NCBI GenBank assembly: GCA_964473045.1
Contig: CAYYMX010000046.1
Location: 1 to 10,974, forward strand
Source: CAYYMX01 sp964473045
GTDB taxonomy: Bacteria; Pseudomonadota; Alphaproteobacteria; Methylaequorales; Methylaequoraceae
Reading direction: 5' to 3'
Length of the DNA: 10,974 bases
Part shown: piece by piece, positions 5,993 to 10,974 of the stretch
Numbering within the stretch: position 1 is the stretch's first letter
Layout: the number at the start of each line of letters is the position of its first letter
Notes under the pieces: generated by a model
Database searches by the model: none
Told to the model about the DNA's origin: nothing
Seen by the model: the letters and a program-made list of their open reading frames with translations, nothing else
Translations under genes and position numbers: made by a program

Positions 5993-6020
5993 TTGTCTTT
6001 ATTTTTTTTTGTGATATAAT
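5993..6020 (+). promoter_or_regulatory. Putative sigma-70 promoter for the small membrane protein
   Basis: TTGTCT (5993-5998), a 16-base spacer and a perfect TATAAT (6015-6020) place a transcript start near 6027, about 30 bases before the AAGGGG ribosome-binding site. The spacing to the proposed ATT start at 6066 supports that start. Confidence 0.5.
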
Positions 6021-6065
6021 TTTGTTTTACTTGATCTTATTTTAAATTTTACTTAAGGGGTCAAA

Positions 6066-6362
6066 ATTTTTTTCTATTCACTGAGAATTCTTCTTGGCAT
6101 CATTGGTTTTAGTAGCCTAGTAATTTGTATATTTTCAATGACTTTTATCATAAAATTTGTTTATTTTTCTGATCTTCAAATGGTAGGAAAAGTTTTTGAC
6201 TATCCTAGCTATTGTGAAAACTTGAAAAAGTTAAACCCAGAAATGAGAAATGAATGCGAAATTTACATGTCAGTGGATTGGTTGATTGTAATTGCATTTG
6301 CCTCGTTAGTAATTGCTTTTACAACATTATTTCCCTTTTTTGTTATGAAAAAAAATAATTAA
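6066..6362 (+). CDS. Small two-helix membrane protein, probable ATT start
   Basis: From the first ATG (6138) this would be 74 aa with no Shine-Dalgarno. The frame, however, is open upstream to a TAA at 6054. The extra codons spell a typical first membrane segment (FFYSLRILLGIIGFSSLVI, from 6069), and AAGGGG (6055-6060) lies 5 bases before an in-frame ATT at 6066. I therefore propose ATT initiation and a 98-aa product. It has a long hydrophobic N-terminal region (about 2-33), a roughly 30-residue loop with two Cys (YCENLKKLNPEMRNEC), a second membrane helix (about 73-93) and a short Lys/Asn tail. It is probably an inner-membrane protein. I do not recognise the family. If ATT is wrong, CTG at 6081 or the ATG at 6138 are the alternatives. 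Confidence 0.65.
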   Translation: MFFYSLRILLGIIGFSSLVICIFSMTFIIKFVYFSDLQMVGKVFDYPSYCENLKKLNPEMRNECEIYMSVDWLIVIAFASLVIAFTTLFPFFVMKKNN

Positions 6363-6408
6363 TTCTTTTGGCATTATGATACTCTGAATTTATTAAAGGT
6401 ATAATCTT

Positions 6409-7416
6409 ATGAGTAAAATTCTAAAAGACCCATTTGGAGGGGTTAAGGGCGTATCCAAAGTAAATTCTCCTTCACCATTCAAAATTGATAAAGAAGAGTC
6501 TCTTAAAGAGCTTAAAACATCTGTGGAACTATGGAAGAAAAATAAAAAAATAAAAAAAAGTTTTTTACAGAAACTAAGAATTAAAAAAGACAATAATTTT
6601 GAAATAAAAGCTCTACACTGGGCATTCTCTGATCATTCAAAGAAATATGTAGATATTCATTTGGTGTGGGCAAAATCTAAAATCAGAACATTGTCGAATG
6701 TTCCCATAAAAAAAGTTATAACAGCCCTTAATGGATTAAAAGAATTTTACAAAAAAATTTCTACAATTAGGCCAGATTTAAATAATCCAGATATTCTTTT
6801 ATGTTATAATCAAACTGCCAAAAACTATAAATTACCCCAAAAGAAACTAAAATTTAAAGATCAAATAGAAGTTACTTTACTTGATCCTTTTGCTGGCGTT
6901 AAAGGTGAAAATTTAGATTTAAAGCTTAATGATTTTACTAAGGATAAATTTTTGGCAATAGAACAAATACAATTTTCAATAGATTTTTTTAATCAAATTG
7001 ACAAAATGACAGATGAGAAAAAAGAAAAATTTTTAAAAAAAAAATCTTTAAATTTTTCTTATAGTTTTAAAAATTCTGATGACTACTTTGACATATCACT
7101 TATATGGGCTGGAAGAATTATTGAATCCATTAAAAATGTGTCTAAAAAAAAGACCGAGATTGCCCTTACATCTATGAAAAAATTTGTTAATTCAATTAAT
7201 ACTGAAAAACCAGATATGTCTAATTCAAGAATAAAATTGATGTATGAGGCCAGCAAAGAAAAACATAGACCTGGAAAAGGAAAAAATCCTAGAAAAGAAA
7301 TTTTACCTGAAAAAAATGGAGGGTACAGTTATTGGTCAAAAAAAACACATAGATGGGTAGTTGGAAAATTTGATAGAAAAAAAAATATTTTCATTCCACC
7401 CAAAAAAAATATTTAA
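6409..7416 (+). CDS. Uncharacterised protein made of a tandem domain duplication (DPF[GA]GVKG repeats)
   Basis: A 335-aa soluble, basic protein with no signal or membrane segment. It holds two copies of a domain of about 130 residues. Copy 1 begins at DPFGGVKG (7-14) and copy 2 at DPFAGVKG (159-166). Further matching blocks are KYVDIHLVWAKSKIRTLSNV (79-98) with DYFDISLIWAGRIIESIKNV (225-244), ITALNGLKEFYKKIST (104-119) with IALTSMKKFVNSINT (251-265), and RPDLNNPDILLCYNQTAK (121-138) with KPDMSNSRIKLMYEASKE (267-284). After copy 2 come a Lys/Arg/Pro-rich linker and a compact tail, GGYSYWSKKTHRWVVGKFD (304-322). AAAGG (6395-6399) is a Shine-Dalgarno 9 bases before the ATG. I do not recognise the family, and the duplication suggests two-fold binding. 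The gene is followed by tRNA-Arg. Confidence 0.85.
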   Translation: MSKILKDPFGGVKGVSKVNSPSPFKIDKEESLKELKTSVELWKKNKKIKKSFLQKLRIKKDNNFEIKALHWAFSDHSKKYVDIHLVWAKSKIRTLSNVPIKKVITALNGLKEFYKKISTIRPDLNNPDILLCYNQTAKNYKLPQKKLKFKDQIEVTLLDPFAGVKGENLDLKLNDFTKDKFLAIEQIQFSIDFFNQIDKMTDEKKEKFLKKKSLNFSYSFKNSDDYFDISLIWAGRIIESIKNVSKKKTEIALTSMKKFVNSINTEKPDMSNSRIKLMYEASKEKHRPGKGKNPRKEILPEKNGGYSYWSKKTHRWVVGKFDRKKNIFIPPKKNI

Positions 7417-7432
7417 ATTTAAAGATTGTGTT

Positions 7433-7461
7433 TTGTTTTACTATTCGTTTTTGTATATATT
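7433..7461 (+). promoter_or_regulatory. Putative promoter of tRNA-Arg
   Basis: TTGTTT (7433-7438), 17 bases, TATATT (7456-7461) would start transcription about 9 bases before the tRNA. The -35 match is only moderate and AT-rich background makes this tentative. Confidence 0.35.
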
Positions 7462-7476
7462 TACTTATATTTTATA

Positions 7477-7553
7477 GGCCCCGTAGCTCAGCTGGATAGA
7501 GCAACTGCCTTCTAAGCAGTAGGTCGTACGTTCGAATCGTACCGGGGTCACCA
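7477..7553 (+). tRNA. tRNA-Arg (anticodon TCT)
   Basis: A complete 77-nt cloverleaf. The acceptor GGCCCCG pairs with CGGGGTC (one G-U), followed by the D arm GCTC/GAGC, the anticodon arm ACTGC/GCAGT with loop CTTCTAA (anticodon TCT, reading AGA), the variable loop AGGTC, the T arm GTACG/CGTAC with TTCGAAT, discriminator A and encoded CCA. AGA is expected to be the dominant Arg codon in such an AT-rich genome. Confidence 0.97.
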
Positions 7554-7558
7554 TTTTT

Positions 7559-7888
7559 ATGAATTATTTTGTTATATTATTTTTAAATCTAATTTTATTT
7601 TCTTCATCAATCTCAAAAGATTTTGTTTTAATTTGTGAAAAAATTAATACATCTGAACAGTCTAACTATTCTGCAAAAGAATTCTTCAAAAAAAGAATAA
7701 ATTTTGAACATAAAACTTTGTTAAATATATCTGGAAAACAATTTGACAAAATTATGCTTTTTGGAAGAAGTGAAATAATTATAGAAAACAAAATTTTTAA
7801 CACAGTTAGTACTTATAATATAGAAAAACGTTTATGGACAATCTATGGCAAAAATTCTGTTCTAAATTTTAAATGTTTCATAGAATAA
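7559..7888 (+). CDS. Small exported protein directly behind tRNA-Arg
   Basis: A 109-aa protein with an N-terminal signal peptide (hydrophobic residues 3-17, then SSSISK; cleavage probably near 17-20). The mature part of about 90 residues is beta-rich, with Cys26 and Cys106 placed to form one disulfide that ties the two ends together. It includes LFGRSEIIIENKIFNTVSTY (67-86) and RLWTIYGKNSVLNFKCF (91-107). The overall pattern of a strand, Trp-rich strand and paired Cys resembles small periplasmic proteins, but I do not recognise a family. The ATG is only 5 bases after the tRNA CCA end and has no Shine-Dalgarno, so it probably shares the tRNA transcript and becomes leaderless or nearly so after tRNA 3' processing. 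Its stop codon lies inside the terminator stem. Confidence 0.75.
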   Translation: MNYFVILFLNLILFSSSISKDFVLICEKINTSEQSNYSAKEFFKKRINFEHKTLLNISGKQFDKIMLFGRSEIIIENKIFNTVSTYNIEKRLWTIYGKNSVLNFKCFIE

Positions 7889-7920
7889 GGCGCCCTAGAG
7901 GACGCCTTATTCAGTGTTTT
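7883..7920 (+). terminator. Terminator of the tRNA-Arg / small exported protein unit
   Basis: GAATAAGGCG (7883-7892) pairs perfectly with CGCCTTATTC (7903-7912) around a 10-nt loop in which CC can also face GG. A short TTTT run ends at 7920. The stem includes the TAA stop codon (7886-7888). It is one of the most GC-rich hairpins in the window, although the U tract is short. Confidence 0.75.
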
Positions 7921-7999
7921 GGGGAGGAAGGATAAGATAAACATAACAAATAAAACTGGGATAGTATAATTTATTATCCTAATAATAAGTATTTACGAT

Positions 8000-8170
8000 A
8001 TGAATATTAACATACTAGCTTTATTAATTGCATTATTGGATACCTATTATTCTAAAAAGTATTTTTTTAAGAACTCAGATGTTAAAATTATATTGCTAAT
8101 ATTTCTTATTTCATTCTATTTAATGCTAACAATCTTAAATTCTTTGAAAAACTTTTTTTTAAACGGATAG
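8000..8170 (+). CDS. Possible small membrane protein (56 aa)
   Basis: ATG at 8000 to TAG at 8168-8170 encodes 56 residues: a hydrophobic start (INILALLIALL, 3-13), a Lys/Tyr loop (DTYYSKKYFFKNSDVK), then a second hydrophobic helix (IILLIFLISFYLMLTIL, 30-46). A TATAAT at 7965-7970 could give a short leader, but no -35 partner and no Shine-Dalgarno are seen. Small hydrophobic frames arise easily in AT-rich DNA, so this is only plausible. It converges on the Sel1 gene and ends 12 bases from it. Apart from this frame and the terminator at 7883-7920, the interval 7889-8182 holds nothing I can support. Confidence 0.4.
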   Translation: MNINILALLIALLDTYYSKKYFFKNSDVKIILLIFLISFYLMLTILNSLKNFFLNG

Positions 8171-8182
8171 AAGGTTCTATTA

Positions 8183-8800
8183 TTACTCTTCTTTGACTGG
8201 TACAGGAAGAGGTATCTTTTCTTCTATTAATGATGCAAATTGATCATTTAGAAATTTTAACTCTTCCGGAGTTATAATTTTGGATATTTCATCAATATAA
8301 TAATCGCTTTCATCAATACCATTAATTCTTGATAACAAAAACATTCTATAAGCTTTTTTTAAATCTTTAACTGTTCCAGTTCCTGAAAAATACATATTAG
8401 CAAGATTATACATGGCTTGAGGATGACCAAAGTCAGAAGCAGCTTTATAAAGTTCAAAAGCCTTTATCACATCCTTATGAATGCTTTCTCCATGATAATA
8501 TTTCCATCCTAGATTATATTGAGCATATTTGTTTGATAACTCTGAAGCTGCTTTGTAATAATAAAGTGCCCTTGTTTTATCTGCTGGCACACCAAAACCA
8601 TTATCATATATTACTGCCAAATTAAACATCGCATCACTTCTTTTTATATCTTTTTCATTTTCAGCTACTTTTTTAAATATAACTAATGAATCTTCTATCT
8701 TTCTTAAATTAAACAGTTCCAGTGCTTCAAAATAATCATCAGCAGTTACACTTGAAAAAGAAAATAGTAAAGACACGAAAAAAGTTAACAATCTGATCAT
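8183..8800 (-). CDS. Exported Sel1-repeat (SLR) protein
   Basis: A 205-aa protein with a classical signal peptide (cleavage expected after Thr-Ala20) followed by Sel1-like repeats, helix-turn-helix units related to TPRs that act as scaffolds for protein contacts. Three units are clear: SDAMFNLAVIYDNGFGV..D..RALYYYKAASE (55-87), KYAQYNLGWKYYHGESIHKD..KAFELYKAASDFG (91-125) and QAMYNLANMYFSGTGTVKDLKKAYRMF (128-154). Residues 22-50 look like a divergent leading unit. The C-terminus is an acidic and Pro-rich tail (PLPVPVKEE) beyond the repeats. The location is probably periplasmic. GGGAG (complement of 8813-8817) lies 12 bases before the ATG, slightly far for a Shine-Dalgarno. It is downstream of tRNA-Pro on the same strand, 80 bases away. 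Confidence 0.92.
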   Translation of the reverse strand: MIRLLTFFVSLLFSFSSVTADDYFEALELFNLRKIEDSLVIFKKVAENEKDIKRSDAMFNLAVIYDNGFGVPADKTRALYYYKAASELSNKYAQYNLGWKYYHGESIHKDVIKAFELYKAASDFGHPQAMYNLANMYFSGTGTVKDLKKAYRMFLLSRINGIDESDYYIDEISKIITPEELKFLNDQFASLIEEKIPLPVPVKEE

Positions 8801-8880
8801 AAAATAATTACACTCCCTTAATAGTTAACGACCAATTATTGATTTTGTTTAATTTATTTTTAAACAAAAAAACAATTCAA

Positions 8881-8957
<77 letters not shown>

Positions 8958-9062
8958 ATCTTCTGCTTATAATATATTGCAAAAACAATAAAAAGAAAAA
9001 AGTTTTTTAACTAAATTGTCTTTAAATTAATTCCATTAATAGTATAGTTGGCTTTAGATTAA

Positions 9063-9086
9063 TTGCAAAAAGTCTACTTTTTGCAA
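9063..9086. promoter_or_regulatory. 24-bp inverted repeat in the tolC leader (possible operator or RNA hairpin)
   Basis: TTGCAAAAAGT (9063-9073) and ACTTTTTGCAA (9076-9086) are perfect 11-bp inverted arms around CT. The element lies 24 bases before the TolC start and 14 before its AGGA site, in the gap shared with the divergent tRNA-Pro. Near-perfect dyads here would suit a dimeric repressor controlling efflux or secretion. As RNA it forms a stable hairpin with a 4-nt loop. Confidence 0.5.
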
Positions 9087-9110
9087 AAGGTCCTATATTG
9101 AGGAATTAAA

Positions 9111-10433
9111 ATGATTTGTAGGCTTTTAGTTTTATTTTTGTTACTTTTGCCATTTAGCCATTTGAGTGCAGAAACATTAAAAGACGTATTAAATGACGCT
9201 TATGGTTTTTTTCCAGATATTGAAAAAAGCAAAACAGAGCTAATGAATGCAGAAAAAGATCTAACAATTTCAAAAACTGACTTTCTGCCATCACTTGACC
9301 TCACCGCCTCCCAAGGAAAAAATATAAGTGAAAGCTTTCCTGACACTTCAAATTACCAACTAACAGAGACACACCCCTCATCAATAGATATAGATTTGAC
9401 ACAACCACTTGGATACACAAAAGTAGTAAATCTAAAGCAGTCTAGAAACGAATTAAGAATTGCAAAATATAAAGATGCTTCAACAGTTCAGCAAGTCATG
9501 TATAGAGCTAGCAAAGCATATTATACAGTTTTAAAGGACTACTTCTTACTAGACGTATCCAAAAAAAATGAAGGTAATCTTATTAAAAAACTAGATGCTA
9601 CAGAGAAAAGGTTTGAATTTAAAGATGTAACCAAAACTGATGTTTTTCAGGCCAAAGCGAGATTGGCTGAAGCAGTTTCAAAAAGAATAGAAGCAGAAAA
9701 CAATCTTGAAATATCTATCTCTGACTTTAAGACTGTTGTTGGGAGAGACCCAAACATAAACTGGTTTAAAACAGATGAAACAACAGTTACTAACGCAAAT
9801 CCAAAAGACTGGTCTAAATTTGGAAAAATTCCTGAAATTCCTAGTACTCTTAGAAATTCTATTGAAATAGGCTTAAAAAAAAATCCAGATTATAAAATGT
9901 TAGAACTTCAATTAGATAATGCAGAACTAGACATACAAAAGAATCGATTAAACTTCACTCCTGAATTATCAATCACTGGGTCGATTGGAAAGTCTCTTGA
10001 TTCATCTCGAACTGTAGAAAGAAAAGAGAGTTACAGCGTTACTGCAGAAATTTCTGTTCCTCTATTTAATAAAGGACATAATTTTTTAAATTTAGAGAAG
10101 TCTCGCAACTCAGCCATAGCTGCAGTAAAATCTATCGAATCAAAAAAGTTAGATTTAACTCATAGTATCCAATCTGCTTGGAAAAAAATAGAGAGCACCA
10201 AATCCAGTATAAAGTCTCTAGAGATTTCAGTTGATTCCAATATAATTGCTGTTGAAGGTGTAACTACAGAGGCCGGTGTTGGAACAAGAACAACATTAAA
10301 TATTCTTGATGCGGAAAAGGAATTGACAGCAGCAGAATCAAGTTTAGTAAATGCTCAATTCCAATTGATAATTTCATCTTTTGATCTTTTAGAACTTTGC
10401 GGTTTGTTAAATTTTGATCATTTAGATTTATAA
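9111..10433 (+). CDS. TolC-family outer-membrane efflux / type I secretion channel
   Basis: A 440-aa member of the outer-membrane efflux protein family, the trimeric channel-tunnel that links inner-membrane transporters to the outside. A signal peptide (1-20, ending HLSA) precedes ETLKDVLNDAY, the usual first helix of the mature protein. Two OEP repeats are visible. The first is about 21-215, with LPSLDLTAS (strand) and a long coiled helix around 150-205. The second is about 245-435, with NPDYKMLELQLDNAELDIQ, FTPELSITGSIG, and the family's very conserved GVGTRTTLNILDAEKELTAA (389-408). The length is typical of TolC. AGGA (9101-9104) supports the start. No HlyB/HlyD-like or RND partner is in the window, so the transport partner is unknown. 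The acidic repeat gene follows after about 150 bases. Confidence 0.95.
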   Translation: MICRLLVLFLLLLPFSHLSAETLKDVLNDAYGFFPDIEKSKTELMNAEKDLTISKTDFLPSLDLTASQGKNISESFPDTSNYQLTETHPSSIDIDLTQPLGYTKVVNLKQSRNELRIAKYKDASTVQQVMYRASKAYYTVLKDYFLLDVSKKNEGNLIKKLDATEKRFEFKDVTKTDVFQAKARLAEAVSKRIEAENNLEISISDFKTVVGRDPNINWFKTDETTVTNANPKDWSKFGKIPEIPSTLRNSIEIGLKKNPDYKMLELQLDNAELDIQKNRLNFTPELSITGSIGKSLDSSRTVERKESYSVTAEISVPLFNKGHNFLNLEKSRNSAIAAVKSIESKKLDLTHSIQSAWKKIESTKSSIKSLEISVDSNIIAVEGVTTEAGVGTRTTLNILDAEKELTAAESSLVNAQFQLIISSFDLLELCGLLNFDHLDL

Positions 10434-10441
10434 TTTTTTTC

Positions 10442-10469
10442 TTGACATTTTTTTTATTTGTAGTAACAT
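10442..10469 (+). promoter_or_regulatory. Possible promoter for the acidic repeat gene
   Basis: A perfect TTGACA (10442-10447), 16 bases, then TAACAT (10464-10469). A second TTGACT at 10485-10490 lacks a good -10. If used, it gives a leader of about 110 nt that includes the AT palindrome at 10531-10554. No intrinsic terminator is visible after tolC, so read-through is also possible. Confidence 0.35.
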
Positions 10470-10530
10470 TTTTTTTAGATTGTATTGACTTAGTATAAGT
10501 ATTCGCACAAATAATTTAGTAAAAAATTTC

Positions 10531-10554
10531 ATTATTTAATTATAATTAAATAAT
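10531..10554. repeat. 24-bp perfect AT palindrome, partly duplicated at 3632-3651
   Basis: The 24 bases form a perfect palindrome made only of A and T, centred between 10542 and 10543. The last 20 bases (TTTAATTATAATTAAATAAT) recur exactly at 3632-3651. At this copy the palindrome lies 32 bases before a start codon; at the other it abuts one. It could be a regulator-binding dyad, or a chance product of base composition. Confidence 0.4.
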
Positions 10555-10586
10555 AGATTAGTTTACGATTTTCTAAAGGAAATTAT

Positions 10587-10974
10587 ATGCCACCAGAAAT
10601 GGAAGAAATGGGCGAAGCCGCTGGCGCAGCAGCTACGGATGCCTACACTACTGCCATAGAGGGAGGTGCCGATCCTGCTGAAGCTGCAACGCAAGCTATT
10701 GAAGCTGCTGGAGCAGTAATGACGGATATGGGTGCACCAGCTGATATGGTTGACACAATGGCAAGTGCTGCTACAGAAGGTTTTCAAGAAGCAGCTGACG
10801 CTGGTATGAATCCTCAAGAATGTTTTGACGCTGCAGGTGATTCTGTAGAAACTGCATTCGGAGGAGATCCTGCCGGACCACCACCAGAAGGTGATATGGG
10901 ACCACCACCAGAAGGTGATATGGGACCACCTCCAGAAGGTGATATGGGACCTCCACCAGAAGGTGATATGGGAC
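10587..10974 (+). CDS. Acidic Ala-rich protein entering Gly-Pro-Pro-Pro-Glu-Gly-Asp-Met repeats (runs off the window)
   Basis: AAAGGA (10575-10580) six bases before the ATG at 10587 opens a frame that stays open to the window end (129 codons). Residues 1-92 are acidic and almost free of Lys/Arg, rich in Ala, Gly, Glu, Asp, Met and Thr. They look like degenerate helical repeats with recurring Gly-Ala/Met-x-Pro turns (GGADPAEAATQAIEAAG, GAPADMVDTM, AGMNPQECFDAAG). From 10875 four perfect octapeptide repeats (GPPPEGDM) follow and a fifth begins. There is no signal peptide. Composition is far from the Lys/Asn-rich neighbours and clearly more GC-rich, because of Ala/Gly/Pro codons. Lying behind a tolC gene, it could be a type I secretion substrate or surface protein; the C-terminus that would show a secretion signal is not visible. 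I do not recognise the family. Confidence 0.8.
   Translation, partial: MPPEMEEMGEAAGAAATDAYTTAIEGGADPAEAATQAIEAAGAVMTDMGAPADMVDTMASAATEGFQEAADAGMNPQECFDAAGDSVETAFGGDPAGPPPEGDMGPPPEGDMGPPPEGDMGPPPEGDMG
10875..10970 (+). repeat. Four tandem 24-bp repeats encoding GPPPEGDM
   Basis: Units at 10875-10898, 10899-10922, 10923-10946 and 10947-10970, with a fifth starting at 10971. They differ only by synonymous changes in the second and third codons (CCA/CCT), so the protein repeat is perfect while DNA units have begun to diverge. The array continues beyond the window. Confidence 0.93.

Noticed and set aside
5964..6014. TTTTCTAGAAAA palindrome and TCACAAA/TTTGTGA arms after the HD-like gene, considered as a terminator
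   Set aside because: Arms are weak, the spacing is wide and the T-run is inside the pairing region, so no convincing terminator results; the segment is better read as a promoter region.
6393..6593. 66-aa minus-strand frame over the start of the duplicated-domain gene
   Set aside because: It overlaps a longer gene with a Shine-Dalgarno and internal repeat structure; the Phe/Leu run is the complement of Lys/Glu codons.
10434..10480. Terminator after the tolC-family gene
   Set aside because: There are T-runs but no stem-loop before them.
10563..10956. Two minus-strand open frames (10563-10817 and 10771-10956) opposite the acidic repeat gene
   Set aside because: They are mirror images of the Ala/Gly/Pro repeat coding on the plus strand, which has the ribosome site, the start and biased codon use; the Ser/His/Cys and Tyr-His-Leu-Leu repeats are by-products.

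Overview
The window is very AT-rich (roughly three quarters A/T by eye), with Lys/Asn/Ile-rich proteins and mostly short intergenic gaps. The gene content (an alphaproteobacterial-type PqqA, a TolC-family protein, Sel1, thermonuclease-like and HDAC-family proteins, tRNAs with encoded CCA) suggests a streamlined, probably marine, alphaproteobacterium. The lineage is an inference; no rRNA or other strong phylogenetic marker is present.

Layout. 1-1236, minus strand: the probable start of a gene running off the left edge, an uncharacterised 279-aa protein, and a 25-codon gene (1159-1236) that encodes a PqqA-type precursor of pyrroloquinoline quinone (PQQ). The pqqA gene is followed by its own strong terminator and has no pqqBCDE beside it. 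1409-1651: a small exported protein, divergent from pqqA. 1685-2497, minus: a thermonuclease-family gene followed by a small membrane-anchored Cys-containing protein. 2559-3287: a class-I glutamine amidotransferase. 3306-3590: a compact unit with a promoter, a leader hairpin, a 42-aa gene with a strong Shine-Dalgarno and a 3' hairpin. 3650-5289: a lipoprotein and an HDAC-family enzyme with a Tat-like signal, probably one operon. 5352-5948: a protein that aligns well with HD-domain phosphohydrolases but has lost all the metal-binding His residues. 6066-6362: a small two-helix membrane protein that seems to start at ATT. 6409-7416: an uncharacterised protein built from an internal duplication. 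7477-7912: tRNA-Arg(TCT), a small exported protein 5 nt downstream, and a terminator overlapping its stop codon. 8000-8170: a possible small membrane protein. 8183-8800, minus: an exported Sel1-repeat protein. 8881-8957, minus: tRNA-Pro(TGG). 9111-10433: a TolC-family outer-membrane protein behind a 24-bp inverted repeat. 10587-end: an Ala/Glu/Asp-rich protein that enters perfect 24-bp tandem repeats (Gly-Pro-Pro-Pro-Glu-Gly-Asp-Met) and runs off the window.

The genes do not form one obvious pathway, and no phage, transposon, CRISPR or recognisable defence island is seen. A recurring theme is the cell envelope: many products carry signal peptides, lipoboxes or membrane helices. The most unusual items are the orphan pqqA, the HD-like pseudoenzyme, the ATT-start membrane protein, the duplicated DPF[GA]GVKG protein, the structured leader of the 42-aa gene, and the acidic repeat protein next to tolC.
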